This document shows positions 1 to 8,767 of a DNA stretch of 64,000 bases, piece after piece. This DNA is from JANQEU01 sp965242805. Lineage in GTDB: Bacteria; Bacteroidota; Bacteroidia; Cytophagales; Cyclobacteriaceae. A program made the translations under genes and the position numbers. Under the pieces are notes generated by a model, which did not search any database, was not told the DNA's origin, and saw nothing but the letters and a program-made list of their open reading frames with translations. The stretch lies in contig CBDETD010000002.1 of the NCBI GenBank assembly GCA_965242805.1, positions 3,348,001-3,412,000 on the forward strand. The letters run 5' to 3'. The first letter of the stretch is position 1. Every line of letters begins with the position of its first letter.

Positions 1-539
1 AGGGGGGCATTTTGATGGATGTGGAAAGCAATGAAATAATAATGAATGGTCTGGCCGTACCACATACACCTAAGATCTATAACGGTCAATTGTATATGTT
101 ACTTTCAGCAACTGGAGAATTGATCAAGGTAGATCTTGATAAGGGTTCATATGATGTTGTATCATCTATACAGGGATTTGTTCGCGGGATGGATCTTGTG
201 GACGATTATCTCTTTGTTGCTCAGTCGAAAATAAGGCAAAAAAGCAGTATCTTTAATACAGCCCCTGTAGCGAAAAAATCGGTATGGTGCGGGATAACAA
301 TAATTCACTTGCCAACAGGGGCCCAGGCAGGATTTATCCGGTACAATGCCAGCGTAGAAGAACTGTATGATTTAAAAGTATTAAAGGGGTTACAAAGACC
401 CAATATCCTGAATTTACAAAAAGGGATCCACCAAAAAGCGTTGATTACACCACAACAGGTTTTTTGGTTCAATGAAAAACAGGACGATCAGTCAGCCCAG
501 CCAAAAGAAACAGAAACTTCGAATTCATCATCTGATTGA
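1..539 (+). CDS. TIGR03032/DUF4915 family protein, C-terminal part (cut by window edge)
   Basis: The left window edge cuts this gene. The frame is open from base 3 and reads GGIL before MDVESNEI, which matches the middle of the complete paralogue at 8768-9856, so the TTG and ATG at bases 12-17 are internal codons and not the start. About 178 C-terminal residues remain. Shared with the paralogue are YMLLSATG, a G-F-x-R-G-M-D segment, DYLFVA, SSIF, CGI and QRPN. I recognise the family as TIGR03032/DUF4915, soluble proteins of unknown function; the alternating short strands suggest a beta-propeller, which is inference. The tail is acidic and rich in Ser and Thr. It lies 116 bases upstream of giant gene A on the same strand, repeating the order seen for the second copy and giant B. 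Confidence 0.8.
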   Translation, partial: GGILMDVESNEIIMNGLAVPHTPKIYNGQLYMLLSATGELIKVDLDKGSYDVVSSIQGFVRGMDLVDDYLFVAQSKIRQKSSIFNTAPVAKKSVWCGITIIHLPTGAQAGFIRYNASVEELYDLKVLKGLQRPNILNLQKGIHQKALITPQQVFWFNEKQDDQSAQPKETETSNSSSD

Positions 540-551
540 CAGGATGTTAAA

Positions 552-585
552 TTGTATAATTTTTGGTTTTTTTTGTATTTTTTTG
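552..585 (+). promoter_or_regulatory. Possible promoter of giant gene A
   Basis: A TTG at 552-554 is followed after 21 bases by TATTTTTTTG, a loose match to the Bacteroidota -7 element TAnnTTTG. The local sequence ATTGTATAATT is also found upstream of giant gene C at 15756-15766, at a similar distance from the start codon. The match is weak because the region is T-rich. Confidence 0.25.
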
Positions 586-655
586 CACCTTCATGGTGAA
601 TTTACCGTAGAATAACAGTATCACTGCTTAATTTTCGAATTAGACCGCTTGTTCG

Positions 656-3600
656 ATGAAATATTCCGCCTCTACCTCACTGTCTCAAGCTTACTATAAG
701 TACGGCAAATATTATTCAAGACTTAGGAAAAGGATCCAGTCCGGAAGTTTCTGGCGCCTTTCTTCCAGAAAAAGGAGAATGCTTTTCAAGCGTCTTCAAA
801 AACATGAACGCAAAGTTCATGCATTGGAATCCAAATTTGGCTGGAAGAGACTGGCGATCCCAACCGTTTCTTCACTTCTGCTATTTGCTACTCAAGGGGT
901 TCAGGCTACAGATTATAAACTCGACGAAGATTTCAAATCTGAGGACGAGGAGGTTATGGCCATCAACATTAGCAATACTACGGTTGATGCGTACGCTCCA
1001 AGAGGTTCATTAGTAGGAACCCTGTCCGGAACAGCAGGGGAAAATGAGCCGTATTCACTCGTGTCAAGTGGCGATCTACAGGATGATGACAATGCACTGT
1101 TTACGATCGTGGATGGAGACTCCCTTATTGTCAATGACGATATATGGGCAAAAGGTAAAAGTAGTCTTTCCATATATGTACAGGGTACCGGTAACACTAC
1201 CCCATTCAATATTTCCTTGACCGTTACAAACCTCCCGTCAAGCACTGGAGACAGAGCATTTGTAGACACAGGTCAATCATTCGGATCTGCAGTTACCGAG
1301 GGCGTGAAAGTAGGTGATATGGACCTTGATGGGAATCTCGATGTGATTGAATTGAATTCGTCTGATGTCACAGTAAGGTACGGTGACGGAACAGGAAACT
1401 TCCCCACCTATTACACTTACAGCATTGGTTCTAATAACTACTTGGATGTTGGAGATATAGATGGTGATGGTGATCTGGACATTGTAATTGGAGGTTTTGT
1501 TACTCCCTCTTTACCAATTCTGTATAATCAAAGGGCCCAGGCCGGATCAGGATTTGTAAATGGTGGTGGTGGCCTTTATGGAGTCTTTTTGAGGGAGGTG
1601 GAACTGGTGGATACAGACCAGGACGGAGATCTTGATATTGTGGCTTCCATTGGTTCGTCTGTCAACATTTATCGTAACAATAATGGATTCGGTGGGGCTA
1701 CCATAGCCAACGGAGTAGGTACCCAGTCACAGGGAATGGATTTCGGAGATGTCGATGACGACGGTGATGTGGATCTACTTCAGGCACATTCGAATGGCGC
1801 TATTATTTATCACGGGAACCCTGGTTACGGCAATTTTGGGTATTTCGCAGACCTCAATCCAAGGGACACATTATTTAATGGGGCATTTGTTAATGATGTA
1901 TTCCTGGCTGACATTGACGGTGATGGGGATCTGGATGCTTTCCTGATGACGGGAAGTACTACCTATGGAGTATTAGCTGTTGAAAACATTGATGGAACAA
2001 ACTGGGGAGTTCCTCAGACTATTGGTGCCAGGGGTTATAATGCCACTATAGGCGATGTGGATGGTGGGGATGGGGATATTGATCTGATTTACAAGGAGTA
2101 TGGCGGCGTAGAGAGGAATATGACCATTGTAAACCAGGGAGATTTTAATTTCTCAACTCAACTTAACGGGTTACCCAATGGCTATCGGGATAAGGCACTA
2201 GGATATTTCGACGGGGACAGTGACCTAGATGTATTCTTAGCGGCAAGCGGCCCTAACAAAGTATTTAGAAACGATCTCAACAACCTGATCACAGGTATTT
2301 CATTGAGTAATTCTAGTTTAGATGTTAATTCACCTTTGATGACGAAAGTGGCAGATTTGACTGCTACGGAAATAGATGGCGACCCAATCACCTTTTCTCT
2401 CGTAAATGGCACAGGTGATAACCATAACGGAGCTTTCAAGATAGTTGACGACTCACTTGTTGTTAACAAAGAACTATGGGTTTACGGAACTTCAACCATG
2501 GAGGTACGAATTGGTGCTAATGATGGAAAAGGACCGGATTTTGAACAAACATTTACAATAAATCTAACGGGTGTTCCTGGGAATACCCATCCACCGGATT
2601 TTGTGGAAGCGGGGGTCAACTTCGGATTTAAATCCAAGACGGCAGAAGTTGGTGACTTTGACAATGACTTGAACCTGGATATTCTTCAATTGGCAGATCA
2701 AAGAGCCATTCTTTGGTATGGTGATGGTACAGGTGCTTTTCCCGATTCTGTTAGTTTTATTTTCACCAATCCTTCCGCAAATACGTACGATTTGGTTGTT
2801 GGAGATGTAGATACGGATGGTGATCTTGATTTTATTGTTACAGGATATCTGTACGACAATTCCGTATTTCTAAATCAAACCATTGAAACAGGTCCAAGGA
2901 CAGGATTCGATAATTCTACGGCTCAACCCTCCCTGTATGGCATTTCTTTCAGCCTGGACCTTGGAGATATTGACGGAGACGGAGATTTGGATATTGTTGG
3001 AGTCAGTGGAGAATCTAGCTATTTCCGTCGTAATGATGGAACCGGATCTTTCTACTCTGACTTCAGTTCGGGAATATACAATAATGGATACGCGCTTGAT
3101 CTGGGTGATGTTGATAATGATGGAGATCTTGATGTTGCAATCCCAATGTTTGGCACGATACCTGTCTATCTGGGGAACCCGGAATATGGAAACTTCAGCG
3201 GATCATTCACGCTTTATGGTGGAAGTGCCTCAGATGTTCTGTTTTCGGATGTAGATGGTGATGGGGATCTTGACGCCTTCATATCAGGAAATAATACGGG
3301 ATCTGTCTTCATTAACGAGAGCGCTCAGTCTTTCGTAAATTCTGGCCAATTGGCTGGAACTTACGGTAAGTTGTCTATGGGCGATGCCGATGCCGATGGA
3401 GATGTTGATCTTTTCATGCTTGAAGCTGGTCAGTTCACCATGTTCACAAATGACAATGGGACTTTCCGGAAAACAAACACCAAAGTTGGGATATTGAATG
3501 AAGTCGTGGATCTGGTCTTTGGAGATTTTGATGGGGATGGGGACCTGGATGCATTTGCTTCCAATAATGGCGCAATAGCCAATTCACAATTGATAAGGAA

Positions 3601-6600
3601 TGATGTAAACAATCCGATTACAGATATTACACTTTCCAATACGACTGTAGATGCATACGCAACTAAGGGCACTGTTGTTGGGGAGCTTTCTGTTACAGAG
3701 GTGGATGGAGATCCAAGCTACTTCACCTTTGGCATCGATCCGGTTGATGGTGAGCACAACGCTGCCTTCACAATTAAAGATGACTCCCTCATCGTGAACG
3801 GGGACCTTTATCGTTTTGGAAAAAATGTACTTGATGTTAATATAAAAGCACTGGATAGCCTCGGCTCAATTTTCGTTAAGAACATTGAGATAACATTAGA
3901 TGTACCCTCATCCGGCGGCAAATTTGTCGATTCCGGAATAGCATTTGAAAATACCCAAAGTAGAATTACGCGGGTTGCCGACCTTGATGGCGATAACAAC
4001 CTTGATGTTCTAATTTCATATGGTCCCGATGTGATCATCAGAAAGGGAGATGGTGCAGGAGGATTTGCCGCCCCCGATACCGTTGGATTAGCCAGTCCCG
4101 GATTTTTCAGTGATATTGAAATCGGCGATTTAGATCTGGATGGGGACATCGATATGTGGATTGCCAACAACAGTGGATTCCCGGCTGTGTATTTAAATGA
4201 TGGAGCTGGTAATTTCACTGCAAATACCTATTTAACATTCGGCGGTCACGATGCAGTAGCTTTGGCGGACCTGGATGGTGACGGTGATCTTGATGCGATT
4301 GCAGCACAAGGAATTTACAATTACTTCTATGAGAACAAGGGGGGTGGAGATTTTGCGTCCGCTAGTGGCCCGCAGGTCTTCCCTGAAACGTTCTTGAATT
4401 TTGAATTTGCGGATTTTGATAAGGACAGTGATCTTGACTTCTTCCTGGAAGCAAATTTCATACACGTTCAAACCAATGATCCTAATAATTCGGGGAACAC
4501 CTTCGAGTTTGATATGACCGAAATCCAAACATTTGGTTCGAGTCAGAATGATATGGAATTGGGGGATGTTAATGGGGATGGCTTTATTGATGTCGTCACG
4601 GAGGATTCCATATTCTTATATAACGATGGCACTGGGCTTTTCGAGAATTCTGGCCAATTCCTGGGATCCAACTACAAACAGATTACCCTTGGAGACGTAG
4701 ATGGAGATGGTGATTTGGATATGGTCATTGCACTATATCAAGGCCCGTTACTTGGTTATAATGATGGTACAGGTGTGTTCTCATTTGCTGACACCATTCC
4801 TTTGATATATACTGAAGATATAAATTTTGGCGATTTCGATTCAGATGGCGATCTGGACATGTACGTATCCACAAGGTATGAAGGTCCTGTTCCTGATGTG
4901 TTACTCTTAAATGATCAATTGCCGGTAGAAATTGTCAATACAGGGATCACTATTAGCATTGGAGATACAACACTTATTTCTAGTGCGGAACTAATGTATA
5001 CCGATGGGGACAACCTTCCATCTGAACTCACATATACAGTGACAGTTGTGCCTAATCACGGGCAAGTTGAGAACGTATCCAATGCAGGCGTTGCGTTACC
5101 TTCCTTTACACAAGAGGATATTGACAACAACCAGATTGTTTATGCACATGGTGGCTCTATTGATCTTCTGGATAGCATCGAATTTACAATCACTGATGGG
5201 ATTAACGATCCAATTCCGGGAGTCTTTAACATTTCAATATTACCTGATGTAATTCCACCATCTTCAACAGTTGATTTCCTATCCACCAATGACAATACAC
5301 CACCACTGACTGGAACCATTGATGACAACACCGCAACGGTCTCGGTAACAGTAGATGGAACGAATTATGGAGCAACTAACAACGGGGATGGCACATGGGA
5401 TCTGGCAGATAATACCATCACCACGCTAGCAGATGGTTTCTATGATGTGGTAGTGATTGCCACAGACCTGTCATCCAATGTGGATGAGGATACGACAGCC
5501 AACGCCCTTTTCATCGACACCACCTTACCGGTTGTAAGCACCGATGTATTGAACACCAACGACAATACTCCACCATTGACCGGAACGATCGATGACAACT
5601 TTGCTTCGATCTCGATCAATATAGACGGCAGTGACTATGGAGCCACCAATAATGGCGATGGCACCTGGACATTGGCTGACAATACGATCACGACACTGGC
5701 TGATGGCATCTATGATGTGACGGCGACGGCTACCGATACGGTAGGCAATGTGGGCGTGGATAATGCGATTGGAGCGGTAACAGTTGATACTACACCACCG
5801 ACGGTAACGATCGATGCATTGACCACGGCAGACACCACTCCTGAATTGACCGGAACGGTAGATGACAATGGAGCGACGATTACCGTGGATGTAGATATCT
5901 ACAGTGAAACGGCAACGAACAATGGCGATGGTACCTGGACATTGGCAGATAATACATTGGGCGCACTAGCGCTAGGCATTTATGATGTGACGGTGACAGC
6001 AACGGATGGATTAGGCAATGCGGGTACCGATGCAACGACCGATGAGTTGGAGATCATAGTAGATCCGGGCAGGGCCCTGGATTCGGCAGCACTGGTACAG
6101 GTGTACACCGCGACGGGAGGCCCGAACTGGACGGACAATACCAACTGGTTGACAGGGGCATTGGAAACGTGGACAGGAGTAACGGTGACGGCTGACCGGG
6201 TGACAGCGGTGGACTTAAGTAGTAATGATCTAACGGGGACGTTTCCCTTTATAACGACAGGACTGGATGCGGCCACTGACCTCAACCTAAGCGACAACGA
6301 ACTGACCGATGTGGGAGACCTGTCGAACCTGACAGGACTGACGAGTGTAGATGTGACTGATAACCGATTACAGTTCAACACGGTGGGTGCATTACTGGGA
6401 GGATCGTACACACTGACTTACCAGACCCAGAAGGAAGTACTGGCCCCGATCCAGATCCTGGAACAGGTAGGAGATCCCTACACCCTTGACCGAACGGTAG
6501 CAGGGGCAGATGGGTATAGTTGGTTCAAGGATGGTACATCTACAGGCCAGACGACGGCCACGATCAACATAGCGAGTTTACAGACGACCGACGATGGGGT

Positions 6601-8302
6601 GTATACTGTGGAGGCGACGAGCTCGACGATCACGGACCTGACGTTGACCACGACCGAGATTGACTTACGGGTAAGTTCACTGGAACGGGACGAGAAGTCG
6701 TTACGCCTGGTCTATGTAGGCTTTGCAGACAATACAGGGATATCGGATTGGTCAGGTACATCTGTGAGTGAATGGTCGGAGGTAACGATAACCGACAACA
6801 GGGTAACAGGGCTGGATATATCAGGACTGGGAGTAGAGGGACCGATGGCAGATGACTTGCTGGATGTAGAGGGACTCCAGACGGTAGACATTTCAGACAA
6901 TGAGATCACGTTGATCCCCGATGTAACGAGCCTGGAAGGGCTGACGAGTTTTGATGCGAGTGAGAACCCGCTGGACTTTGCGAGTATTGAGCCGAACACG
7001 GACAATGCAGTGACCTTTGAGCCATTGAAACCCTTTGGCGAGGAAACAAGCATAGAAATACCAGCAGGAGATGATACTACATTTGAATTCACTGTAGGAG
7101 GAACAACCAACATTTACCAATGGGTCTTCAGGAATGATTCCTTACCTGAGGCAAACCAGGACTTTGCTGATGTAGCAGGAGCTAATAATACGGTGTACAA
7201 TCTCAATAGCATTAGTTATGAGACGATGGGTAAATATAAGTTGGTAGTGACCAATACTCAGAGTGATATAGAGCTTGAAAGTAAGCCCAAGGAAGTCCTC
7301 GCTTTTGGGAATGTGGAATTCACTCCGGTTTTTCAGTTTAGTGATGGCACACAGGGGACTGTGAAGGAAGGTGAAGGCAAGCTCTATCAAATCACCGAAA
7401 GCGGTCCCTACCTGGGAATAGATACTGTTAATGTAGTCAATGAGACAATCCAGTTTGAAAATGTAATACTGGGAGATTACATCTTAAACGTACGGACCGA
7501 ACCTGATTATGAGGAGATCAAAGCTGGAGTTGATACTGTGAGCTTCATTCCTACTTACTTCGAAAGTACGATTGATTGGGTTGAGGCGGATGTTTTAAGG
7601 CTGAGGGACTTCATTAGTGATGAATTAACAATTCAGCGTGTACCTCCTGAAACAACCGGAGAAGGTATAGTGGACCTGACTGTAGAGTCTGATTTTGCAG
7701 ATGAAACATCCGGCAGACTCGAGGCCAGAAGAAGGGTACAAAAAGCAGGATGCTCACTTCGAAGAAGGACTACAGGAGGAGGAGGAAGACCTGCACAAGA
7801 CGACGATGAATTTGTACTCATAGCCTACCAGGAAACCGATGAAAATGGTGAAGTGAATTTCGGAAAATTACCAAATGGATTCTATCGAATAAATATTCAA
7901 TATCCAGGTATTCCGATGGATCCGGAGTCATTTGTGGAGTTTGAGATCAATGTGGACGGAGGAACAGCAGGGTACGAATTGACAGCTACAATTCTTGAAG
8001 ATGGTATTGTTGTGGAGAATGTGTTGGGTATAAAGTCTGATTACTTCAAGGACCTTAATGTATACCCTGTTCCAGCTCGAGATGAGGTTACAATCTCATA
8101 TCATAGATTGTTGACGGAAGGTGTTCAGATACGATTGACAGACCTAAACGGTAAAACAATGATTACGAGGGGATTGGAGACTGGTGTGAATAAAACAATG
8201 AAGTTGGATGTCAGAGATCTAAAGGGTGGAGTTTATCTGTTGCAGGTATTTAATGACAAAGAAGGGACTCTGGCGAAGTACAAGATCATTGTGAATAAGT
8301 AA
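656..8302 (+). CDS. Giant T9SS-exported multi-propeller surface protein A (FG-GAP, Ig-like, LRR)
   Basis: This 2548-residue protein is probably exported and surface-attached or secreted. Residues 1-64 are a basic leader (RKRIQSGSFWRLSSRKRR) before a hydrophobic core and a VQA-TD-type cleavage site near residue 85. Three modules follow, each a cadherin-like domain (about 101-195, 545-640, 985-1082) and then seven FG-GAP/VCBS blades with DGDGDLD-type calcium motifs (about 200-540, 648-985, 1092-1420), making 21 blades. Next are one CSPG/cadherin_3-like repeat (about 1423-1529), three Ig-like domains (about 1537-1803), a leucine-rich segment with a GGPNWT cap (about 1805-1915), an Ig-like domain, a second leucine-rich segment, another Ig-like domain, and an Arg-rich motif KAGCSLRRRTTGGGGR near 2365. 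Residues from about 2462 form a T9SS type A sorting domain (VYPVPA, DLNGK, GGVYLLQV). Ligand and role (adhesion or matrix) are unknown. Bases 5501-6980 are nearly identical to gene C. Confidence 0.93.
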   Translation: MKYSASTSLSQAYYKYGKYYSRLRKRIQSGSFWRLSSRKRRMLFKRLQKHERKVHALESKFGWKRLAIPTVSSLLLFATQGVQATDYKLDEDFKSEDEEVMAINISNTTVDAYAPRGSLVGTLSGTAGENEPYSLVSSGDLQDDDNALFTIVDGDSLIVNDDIWAKGKSSLSIYVQGTGNTTPFNISLTVTNLPSSTGDRAFVDTGQSFGSAVTEGVKVGDMDLDGNLDVIELNSSDVTVRYGDGTGNFPTYYTYSIGSNNYLDVGDIDGDGDLDIVIGGFVTPSLPILYNQRAQAGSGFVNGGGGLYGVFLREVELVDTDQDGDLDIVASIGSSVNIYRNNNGFGGATIANGVGTQSQGMDFGDVDDDGDVDLLQAHSNGAIIYHGNPGYGNFGYFADLNPRDTLFNGAFVNDVFLADIDGDGDLDAFLMTGSTTYGVLAVENIDGTNWGVPQTIGARGYNATIGDVDGGDGDIDLIYKEYGGVERNMTIVNQGDFNFSTQLNGLPNGYRDKALGYFDGDSDLDVFLAASGPNKVFRNDLNNLITGISLSNSSLDVNSPLMTKVADLTATEIDGDPITFSLVNGTGDNHNGAFKIVDDSLVVNKELWVYGTSTMEVRIGANDGKGPDFEQTFTINLTGVPGNTHPPDFVEAGVNFGFKSKTAEVGDFDNDLNLDILQLADQRAILWYGDGTGAFPDSVSFIFTNPSANTYDLVVGDVDTDGDLDFIVTGYLYDNSVFLNQTIETGPRTGFDNSTAQPSLYGISFSLDLGDIDGDGDLDIVGVSGESSYFRRNDGTGSFYSDFSSGIYNNGYALDLGDVDNDGDLDVAIPMFGTIPVYLGNPEYGNFSGSFTLYGGSASDVLFSDVDGDGDLDAFISGNNTGSVFINESAQSFVNSGQLAGTYGKLSMGDADADGDVDLFMLEAGQFTMFTNDNGTFRKTNTKVGILNEVVDLVFGDFDGDGDLDAFASNNGAIANSQLIRNDVNNPITDITLSNTTVDAYATKGTVVGELSVTEVDGDPSYFTFGIDPVDGEHNAAFTIKDDSLIVNGDLYRFGKNVLDVNIKALDSLGSIFVKNIEITLDVPSSGGKFVDSGIAFENTQSRITRVADLDGDNNLDVLISYGPDVIIRKGDGAGGFAAPDTVGLASPGFFSDIEIGDLDLDGDIDMWIANNSGFPAVYLNDGAGNFTANTYLTFGGHDAVALADLDGDGDLDAIAAQGIYNYFYENKGGGDFASASGPQVFPETFLNFEFADFDKDSDLDFFLEANFIHVQTNDPNNSGNTFEFDMTEIQTFGSSQNDMELGDVNGDGFIDVVTEDSIFLYNDGTGLFENSGQFLGSNYKQITLGDVDGDGDLDMVIALYQGPLLGYNDGTGVFSFADTIPLIYTEDINFGDFDSDGDLDMYVSTRYEGPVPDVLLLNDQLPVEIVNTGITISIGDTTLISSAELMYTDGDNLPSELTYTVTVVPNHGQVENVSNAGVALPSFTQEDIDNNQIVYAHGGSIDLLDSIEFTITDGINDPIPGVFNISILPDVIPPSSTVDFLSTNDNTPPLTGTIDDNTATVSVTVDGTNYGATNNGDGTWDLADNTITTLADGFYDVVVIATDLSSNVDEDTTANALFIDTTLPVVSTDVLNTNDNTPPLTGTIDDNFASISINIDGSDYGATNNGDGTWTLADNTITTLADGIYDVTATATDTVGNVGVDNAIGAVTVDTTPPTVTIDALTTADTTPELTGTVDDNGATITVDVDIYSETATNNGDGTWTLADNTLGALALGIYDVTVTATDGLGNAGTDATTDELEIIVDPGRALDSAALVQVYTATGGPNWTDNTNWLTGALETWTGVTVTADRVTAVDLSSNDLTGTFPFITTGLDAATDLNLSDNELTDVGDLSNLTGLTSVDVTDNRLQFNTVGALLGGSYTLTYQTQKEVLAPIQILEQVGDPYTLDRTVAGADGYSWFKDGTSTGQTTATINIASLQTTDDGVYTVEATSSTITDLTLTTTEIDLRVSSLERDEKSLRLVYVGFADNTGISDWSGTSVSEWSEVTITDNRVTGLDISGLGVEGPMADDLLDVEGLQTVDISDNEITLIPDVTSLEGLTSFDASENPLDFASIEPNTDNAVTFEPLKPFGEETSIEIPAGDDTTFEFTVGGTTNIYQWVFRNDSLPEANQDFADVAGANNTVYNLNSISYETMGKYKLVVTNTQSDIELESKPKEVLAFGNVEFTPVFQFSDGTQGTVKEGEGKLYQITESGPYLGIDTVNVVNETIQFENVILGDYILNVRTEPDYEEIKAGVDTVSFIPTYFESTIDWVEADVLRLRDFISDELTIQRVPPETTGEGIVDLTVESDFADETSGRLEARRRVQKAGCSLRRRTTGGGGRPAQDDDEFVLIAYQETDENGEVNFGKLPNGFYRINIQYPGIPMDPESFVEFEINVDGGTAGYELTATILEDGIVVENVLGIKSDYFKDLNVYPVPARDEVTISYHRLLTEGVQIRLTDLNGKTMITRGLETGVNKTMKLDVRDLKGGVYLLQVFNDKEGTLAKYKIIVNK
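5501..6980 (+). repeat. Gene-conversion tract, copy in giant gene A
   Basis: This stretch aligns without gaps (constant offset of about 15563 bases) to 21064-22542 in giant gene C. The 60-base lines I compared show 0 to 3 differences each, including at silent positions. Just outside both ends the two genes remain homologous as proteins but differ at many bases. The tract covers most of the Ig-like array, the first leucine-rich segment, the following Ig-like domain and the second leucine-rich segment. Confidence 0.85.
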
Positions 8303-8310
8303 TAGAGTGC

Positions 8311-8398
8311 AGTCATCTCGAAGGCCCTTTTACTGTTCCTTACAAGATTGGTAATCGTTTCAAACGAAGCATGGGATAATACTCCCCAAGTATACAAA
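8311..8398. repeat. Truncated copy of the palindromic intergenic repeat
   Basis: It begins with AGTCATCTCGAA and contains TTTCAAACGAAGCAT, which match the outer arm and the CGAACGAAGC block of the full element that starts directly after it. The central hairpin is missing. It sits right after the stop codon of giant gene A. Confidence 0.55.
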
Positions 8399-8580
8399 AG
8401 TCATCTCGAGCTCCCTTATTGGGGCTACGTCCTTCAAGTGCTAAAGTCTTTTCGAACGAAGCGTAGCGAAGTGAGAAATCTATTCATGTGGTTGCCAGAA
8501 TCATGAATAGATCTCTCACTACGTTCGAGATGACTTCGTTCTTTGTTGGTTGATCCTTTTCGCTTCGTTCGAAAAGACAT
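8399..8580. repeat. Palindromic intergenic repeat (REP-like), full copy 1
   Basis: Nested inverted repeats make this a long potential hairpin. The outer arms are GTCATCTCGAG (from 8400) and TTCGAGATGAC (8524-8534). A central pair of 18-base arms at 8471-8488 and 8502-8519 differs at one position and encloses a 13-base loop. TTTTCGAACGAAGCG before the hairpin is the reverse complement of CGCTTCGTTCGAAAAG after it. Related copies follow giant genes B and C. The rest of the 8303-8767 gap holds an 18-bp palindrome and a promoter, and no gene. Confidence 0.85.
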
Positions 8581-8689
8581 TTTGAGCTTGTTAAGGAGTT
8601 AACGACAACATGCTGTACGAAATGACTTTGTAACGTGATAAGAGCACTTCCCGGGAATGTCATTCACAAAAGAAAACCTACCATTTACA

Positions 8690-8707
8690 AAGATCGAACT
8701 CGATCTT
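8690..8707. promoter_or_regulatory. Perfect 18-bp palindrome upstream of TIGR03032-giant B operon
   Basis: AAGATCGA and TCGATCTT are perfect inverted arms separated by AC. The two-base loop is too tight for a good hairpin, so an operator for a dimeric regulator is more likely than a terminator. It ends one base before the TTTG -33 element of the promoter predicted at 8709-8741. No regulator gene is nearby. Confidence 0.4.
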
Positions 8708-8708
8708 A

Positions 8709-8741
8709 TTTGAATAGCTGATTGATTTTCTTTACTTTTTG
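8709..8741 (+). promoter_or_regulatory. Predicted Bacteroidota-type promoter for TIGR03032-giant B operon
   Basis: TTTG at 8709-8712 is followed after 20 bases by TACTTTTTG at 8733-8741. This fits the Bacteroidota consensus of TTTG, about 19 bases, TAnnTTTG, with one extra T. The ATG of the downstream gene is 26 bases further on. Confidence 0.5.
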
Positions 8742-8767
8742 GGATTCAACTAGCGTTAATCCTTTTA

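Noticed and set aside
12..17. TTG/ATG near base 12 as the start of the first gene
   Set aside because: The frame continues upstream and matches the interior of the complete paralogue.
1300..5000. Short-period DNA repeats that could suggest a CRISPR array or satellite
   Set aside because: They are codons for DGDGDLD calcium loops, spaced irregularly at about 130 to 180 bases inside an open frame, with varied silent sites.
6712..7113. Long antisense open frames inside the giants (also 22275-22676, 13699-14208, 5980-6411)
   Set aside because: They are mirrors of the coding strand, recur only because A and C share the converted tract, are rich in Ser/Val/Pro from complementary codons and have no domains.
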